From Megascapheus bottae (lineage: Eukaryota; Chordata; Mammalia; Rodentia; Geomyidae): a stretch of 64,000 nucleotides of DNA. The notes beneath the pieces were generated by a model, which worked only from the letters and a program-made list of their open reading frames with translations, did no database searches and had not been told where the DNA came from. Shown here one piece after another: positions 60,720 through 64,000 of this stretch. Location of the stretch: positions 2,627,823-2,691,822 of the forward strand of contig JANJXV010000129.1 in NCBI GenBank assembly GCA_024803745.1. Reading direction: 5' to 3'. The position numbers and the translations under genes were made by a program. How positions within the stretch are numbered: the stretch's first letter is position 1; each line of letters opens with the position of its first letter.

Positions 60720-62220
60720 TGAAGTCATACAATGGAGGTGAGTGAAGTCAGAATGGAGGTGTGTGAAGTCACAGAATGGAGGTGTGTGAAGTCACAGAAT
60801 GAAGGTGTGTGTATCACAGAATGGAGGTATGTGAACTCAGAATGGAGGTGAGTGAAGTCACAGAACGGAGGTGTGTGAATTCATAGAATGGAGGTGTGTG
60901 AAGTCATAGAATGGAGGTGTGTGAAGTCAAAGAATGGAGGTGTGTGAAGTCATAGAATGGAAGTTTGTGAAGTCATAGAATGGAGGTGTGTGAAGTCAGA
61001 ATGGACATGTGTGAAGTCACAGTATTGAGGTGTGTGAACCCAGAATGGAGGTGTGTGAATTCACAGAATGGAGGTTTGTGAAGTCATACAATGGAGGTTT
61101 GTGAAGTCATAGAATGGATGTTTCTAAAGTAAGAATGAAGGTGTGTGAAGTCATAGAATGGAGGTGTGTGAAATCAAAATGGAGGTGTGTGAACTCATAG
61201 AATGGAGGTGTGTGAACTCATAGAATTGAGGTGTGTGAAGTCATGGAATGGAGGTGTGTGAAGTCCAAGAATGGAGGTGTGTGCAGTCAAAGAATGGAGG
61301 TGTGTGAAGTGAAAAAATAGAGGTGTGTGAAGTCCAAGAATGGAGGTGTGTGAAGTCACGGAATGGAAGTGTGTGAAGTCAAAACGGAGGTGTGTGAAGT
61401 CACAGAATGGAGGTGTGTGAAGTCTCAGAATGGAGGTGTGTGAAGTGAGATTGGAGGTGTGTGATATCACAGAATAGAGGTGTGTGAACTCATAGAATGG
61501 AGGTGTGTGAAGTCACAGAATTTAGGTGTGTGAAGTCATAGAAAGGAGGTGTGTGAAGTCATAAAATGGAGGTGTGTGAACTCATAGAATGGAGGTGTGT
61601 GAAGTCAAAATGGACTTGTGTGAAGTCATAGAATGGTGGTTTTTGATGTCAACGAATGGAGGTGTGTGAAGTCATAGAATGGAAGTGTGTGAAGTCATAG
61701 AATTGAGGTGTGTGAAGTCAGAATTGACATGTGTGAAGTCACAGAATTGAGGTGTGTGAACCCAGAATGGAGGTGTGTGAAGTCACAGAATGGAGGTTTG
61801 TGAAGTCATACAATGGAGGTGTGTGAAGTCATAGAATGGATGTTTCTAAAGTAAGAATGAAGGTGTGTGAAGTCATAGAATGGAGGTGTGTGAAGTCAGA
61901 GAATGGATGTTTCTGAAGTAAGAATGAAGGTGTTTGAAGTCATAGAATGGAGGTGTGTGAAGTCAAATTGGAGGTGTGTGAACTCATAGAATGGAGGTGT
62001 GTGAACTCATAGAATGGAGGTTTGTGAAGTCAAGGAATGGCGGGGTGTGAAGTCAAAGAATGGAGGTGTGTGAAGTGAAAAAATAGAGGTGTGTGAAGTC
62101 ACAGAATGGAGGTGTGTGAAGTCACAGATTGGAAGTGTGTGAAGTCAAAACGGAGGTGTGTGAAGTCACAGAATGGAGGTGTGTGAAGTCACAGAATGGA
62201 TGTGTGTGAAGTCAAAAAGG
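60720..62220. repeat. About 1.5-kb tandem repeat, copy 2
   Basis: This is the copy of the preceding block with private changes such as GTCACGGAATGG (about 61,357) and GTCAAGGAATGG (about 62,030). The longest minus-strand open frame in the window (61,195-61,470, 91 codons of SHTSIL/HTPPF type) falls here. It is translation of monomers that happen to lack in-frame stops, not a gene. Confidence 0.73.
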
Positions 62221-64000
62221 TGGTGTGTGAAGTCACAGAATGGAGGTGTGTGAATTTATAGAATGGAGCTGTGTGAAGTCAGAATGGAGGTGTGTGAAGT
62301 CAGAATGGAGGGGTGTGAAGTCAGAATGGAGGTGTGTGAAGTCAGAGAATGGAGGTGTGTGAAGTCATAGAATGGAGGTGTGTGAAATCATAGAATGGAG
62401 GTGTGTGAAGTCAGAATGGAGGTGTGTCAAGTCACAGAATTGAGGTGTGTGAAGTCAGAGAATGGAGGTGTGTGAAGTCAGAATGATGGTGTGTGAATTC
62501 ACAGAAAGGAGATGTGTGAAGTCACAGAATGTATGTTTGTGAAGTCATAAAAGGAAGGTGTGTGAAGTCAGAATGGAGGTGTGTGAAGTCACAGAATGGA
62601 GGTGTGTCAACTCAGAATGGAGGTGTGTGAAGTCACAGAATGGATGTGTGTGAAGTCATAGAATGGAGGTGTGTGAAGTCAGAATGGAGGTGTGTGAAGT
62701 CACAATATTGAGGTGTGTGAAAACAGAATGTAGGTGTGTGAATCGCAGATTGGAGGTGTGTGAAATCATAGAATGGAGGTGTGTGAAGTCATAGAATGGA
62801 TGTTTGTGAAGTAAGAATGAAGGTGTGTGAAGTCATAGAATAGAGGTGTGTGAAGTCAAAGAATGGAGGTGTGTGAAGTCACAGAATGGAGGTGTGTGAA
62901 GTCTCGAATGGAGGTGTGCGGTCATAGAAGGGAGGTGGGTGAAGTCATAGAAAGGAGGTGTGGGAAGTCATAGAATGGAGGAGTGTGAAGTCATACAGTG
63001 GAGGTGACTGAAGACACAGATTTGAGGTCTGTGAAGTCATAGAATGGAGGTGTGTAAAGTCAGAATGGAGGTGTGTGAAGTCATAGAATGGAGATTTGTG
63101 AATTCATAGAATGGAGGTGTGTGACGTCACAATTGAAGTGTGTGAAGTCATAGAATGGAGGTGTGTGAAGTCACAGAATGGAGGTGAGTGAAGTCATACA
63201 ATGGAGGTGAGTGAAGTCAGAATGGAGTTGTGTAAAGTCACAGAATGGAGGTGTGTGAACTCAGAATAGAGGTGTTTGAAGTCATAGATGGAGGTGTGTG
63301 AAGTCATAGTATGGAGGTGTGTGAAATCATAGAATGGAGTTTTGTGAAGTCACACAATGGAGCTGTGTGAAGTCAGAATGGAGGTGTGTGAAGTCACAGA
63401 ATGGAGGTGTGTGAAGTCAGAATGGAGGTATGTGAAATCATAGAATCAAGGTGTGTGAAGTCACAGTGGAGGTGTGTGAAGTCATAGAATGGAGGTGTGT
63501 GAAATCATAGAATGGAGGTGTGTTAAGTCACAGAATGGAGGTGTGTGAATTCATAGAATGGAGGTGTGTGAAGTCATAGAATGGAGGTGTGTGAAGTCAC
63601 AGAATGGAGGTGTGTGAAGTCACAGAATGAAGGTGTGTGAATCACAGAATGGAGGTATGTGAACTCAGAATGGAGGTGGGTGAAGTCACAGAATGGAGGT
63701 GTGTGAAGTCATAGAATGGAGGTGTGTGAAGTCACAGAATGGAGGAGTGCGAATTCATAGAATGGAGGTGTGTGAAGTCATAGAATTGAGGTGTGTGAAG
63801 TCATAGAATGGAGGTGTGTGAAGTCACAGAATGGAGGTTTGTGTACTCAAAATTGAGGTGTTTTAAGTCAAAGAATGGAGGTGTGTGGAAGTCATAGTAT
63901 GGAGGTGTGTGAAGTCACAGAAAGGAGGTGTGTGAATTCACAGAATGGAGTTGTATGAAGTGACAATGCAGGTGTGTGAAGTCATAGAATGGAGGTGTGT
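62221..64000. repeat. Start of a further about 4.4-kb unit, cut by the window edge
   Basis: This follows about 57.78-59.5 kb: a GGAGCTGTGTGAAG monomer, GTGTCAAGTCACAG, the clipped GTGTGCGGTCATAG at 62,915 and TGACGTCA at 63,122. Near the end it joins a GTGTACTCAAAATTG monomer (about 63,842) shared with 52.9 and 55.3 kb. It is open at the right edge. Confidence 0.7.

Larger units (their letters stand above)
56036..64000 (+). repeat. Satellite array, 21/23-bp monomers, right segment
   Basis: The same satellite, in the same orientation, resumes directly after the LTR-like insert and runs off the right edge of the window. Monomers mix landmarks of both sides of the array. Examples are the GGTGGTTTTTGATGTCAACG type at about 57.2, 60.15 and 61.64 kb, and the clipped GTGTGCGGTCATAG type at 58,556 and 62,915. 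No gene or other insert is visible. The continuity of phase and orientation across the insert shows this is one array and not two. Confidence 0.97.

Noticed and set aside
61195..61470. Longest minus-strand open frame, 91 codons
   Set aside because: This has the same repeat-derived composition. With one strand nearly free of stops in two frames, such lengths arise by chance between frame-shifting 23-bp monomers.
1..64000. CRISPR array
   Set aside because: Repeats are regular and short, but there are no unique spacers between them: the linker is only 4-6 bp and itself repeated. No cas genes are present and the context is eukaryotic.
1..64000. Known human-type satellites (alpha, (GGAAT)n satellite II/III) or telomeric repeat
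   Set aside because: Period and sequence do not fit. GAATGGAGG superficially recalls GGAAT repeats, but the unit is 21/23 bp with a conserved GTGTGTGAAGTCA. No 171-bp period and no TTAGGG runs were seen.
1..64000. CENP-B box
   Set aside because: No match to the TTCG....A..CGGG pattern was found. The few GATTCGAGG monomers lack the second half.

Overview
The window is almost entirely one tandem-repeat satellite. No protein-coding, rRNA or tRNA gene is supported anywhere. About 63.7 kb of the 64 kb consists of head-to-tail copies, all in one orientation, of a short unit: a 17-bp core, GGAGGTGTGTGAAGTCA, joined by a linker of 6 bp (TAGAAT or CAGAAT, giving 23-bp monomers) or 4 bp (GAAT, AAAC, CAAT or AAAT, giving 21-bp monomers). 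Dividing length by unit size gives very roughly 2,800 monomers. Both array edges run off the window. The organism is a eukaryote. The one non-satellite island looks like a vertebrate, probably mammalian, retroviral LTR, so a mammalian heterochromatic, pericentromeric, subtelomeric or sex-chromosome block is the best guess. The species cannot be named from this sequence.

Layout. Variant monomers act as landmarks and show nested higher-order repeats (HORs). Domain L (1 to about 35.5 kb) carries T-rich variant monomers of the TTTTTTGATATCAACGA and TTTTTTGATGTCAACGA type. It contains a 2.78-kb tandem pair (2.0-7.6 kb), a 5,726-bp tandem pair (6.8-18.2 kb), a second copy of the window start displaced by about 17.29 kb (17.2-20.8 kb and beyond), a 4,046-bp tandem pair (23.2-31.3 kb) with a nested 632-bp duplication, and smaller 1,615-bp and 605/628-bp pairs (32-35.5 kb). 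A less regular stretch follows (35.5-38.2 kb). Domain R (about 38.2-64 kb) has a different landmark set: a clipped GTGTGCGGTCATAG monomer, CRE palindromes TGACGTCA, and GAATTTTTGTG variants. Its HOR steps are about 4.6, 2.9, 2.46 and 4.4 kb.

At 55,719-56,035 a 317-bp LTR-like element lies in reverse orientation. It is flanked by a 6-bp duplication, GGAGGT. A related HOR copy at about 59.88 kb preserves the uninterrupted site with a single GGAGGT, so this is a real insertion into a pre-existing array. Short open frames on the minus strand (MTSHTSIL- and DFTHLHS-type peptides) are the translated satellite and are not genes. The history I infer is repeated unequal exchange or segmental amplification at several scales, with one retroelement insertion. 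I see no sign of a coding system.
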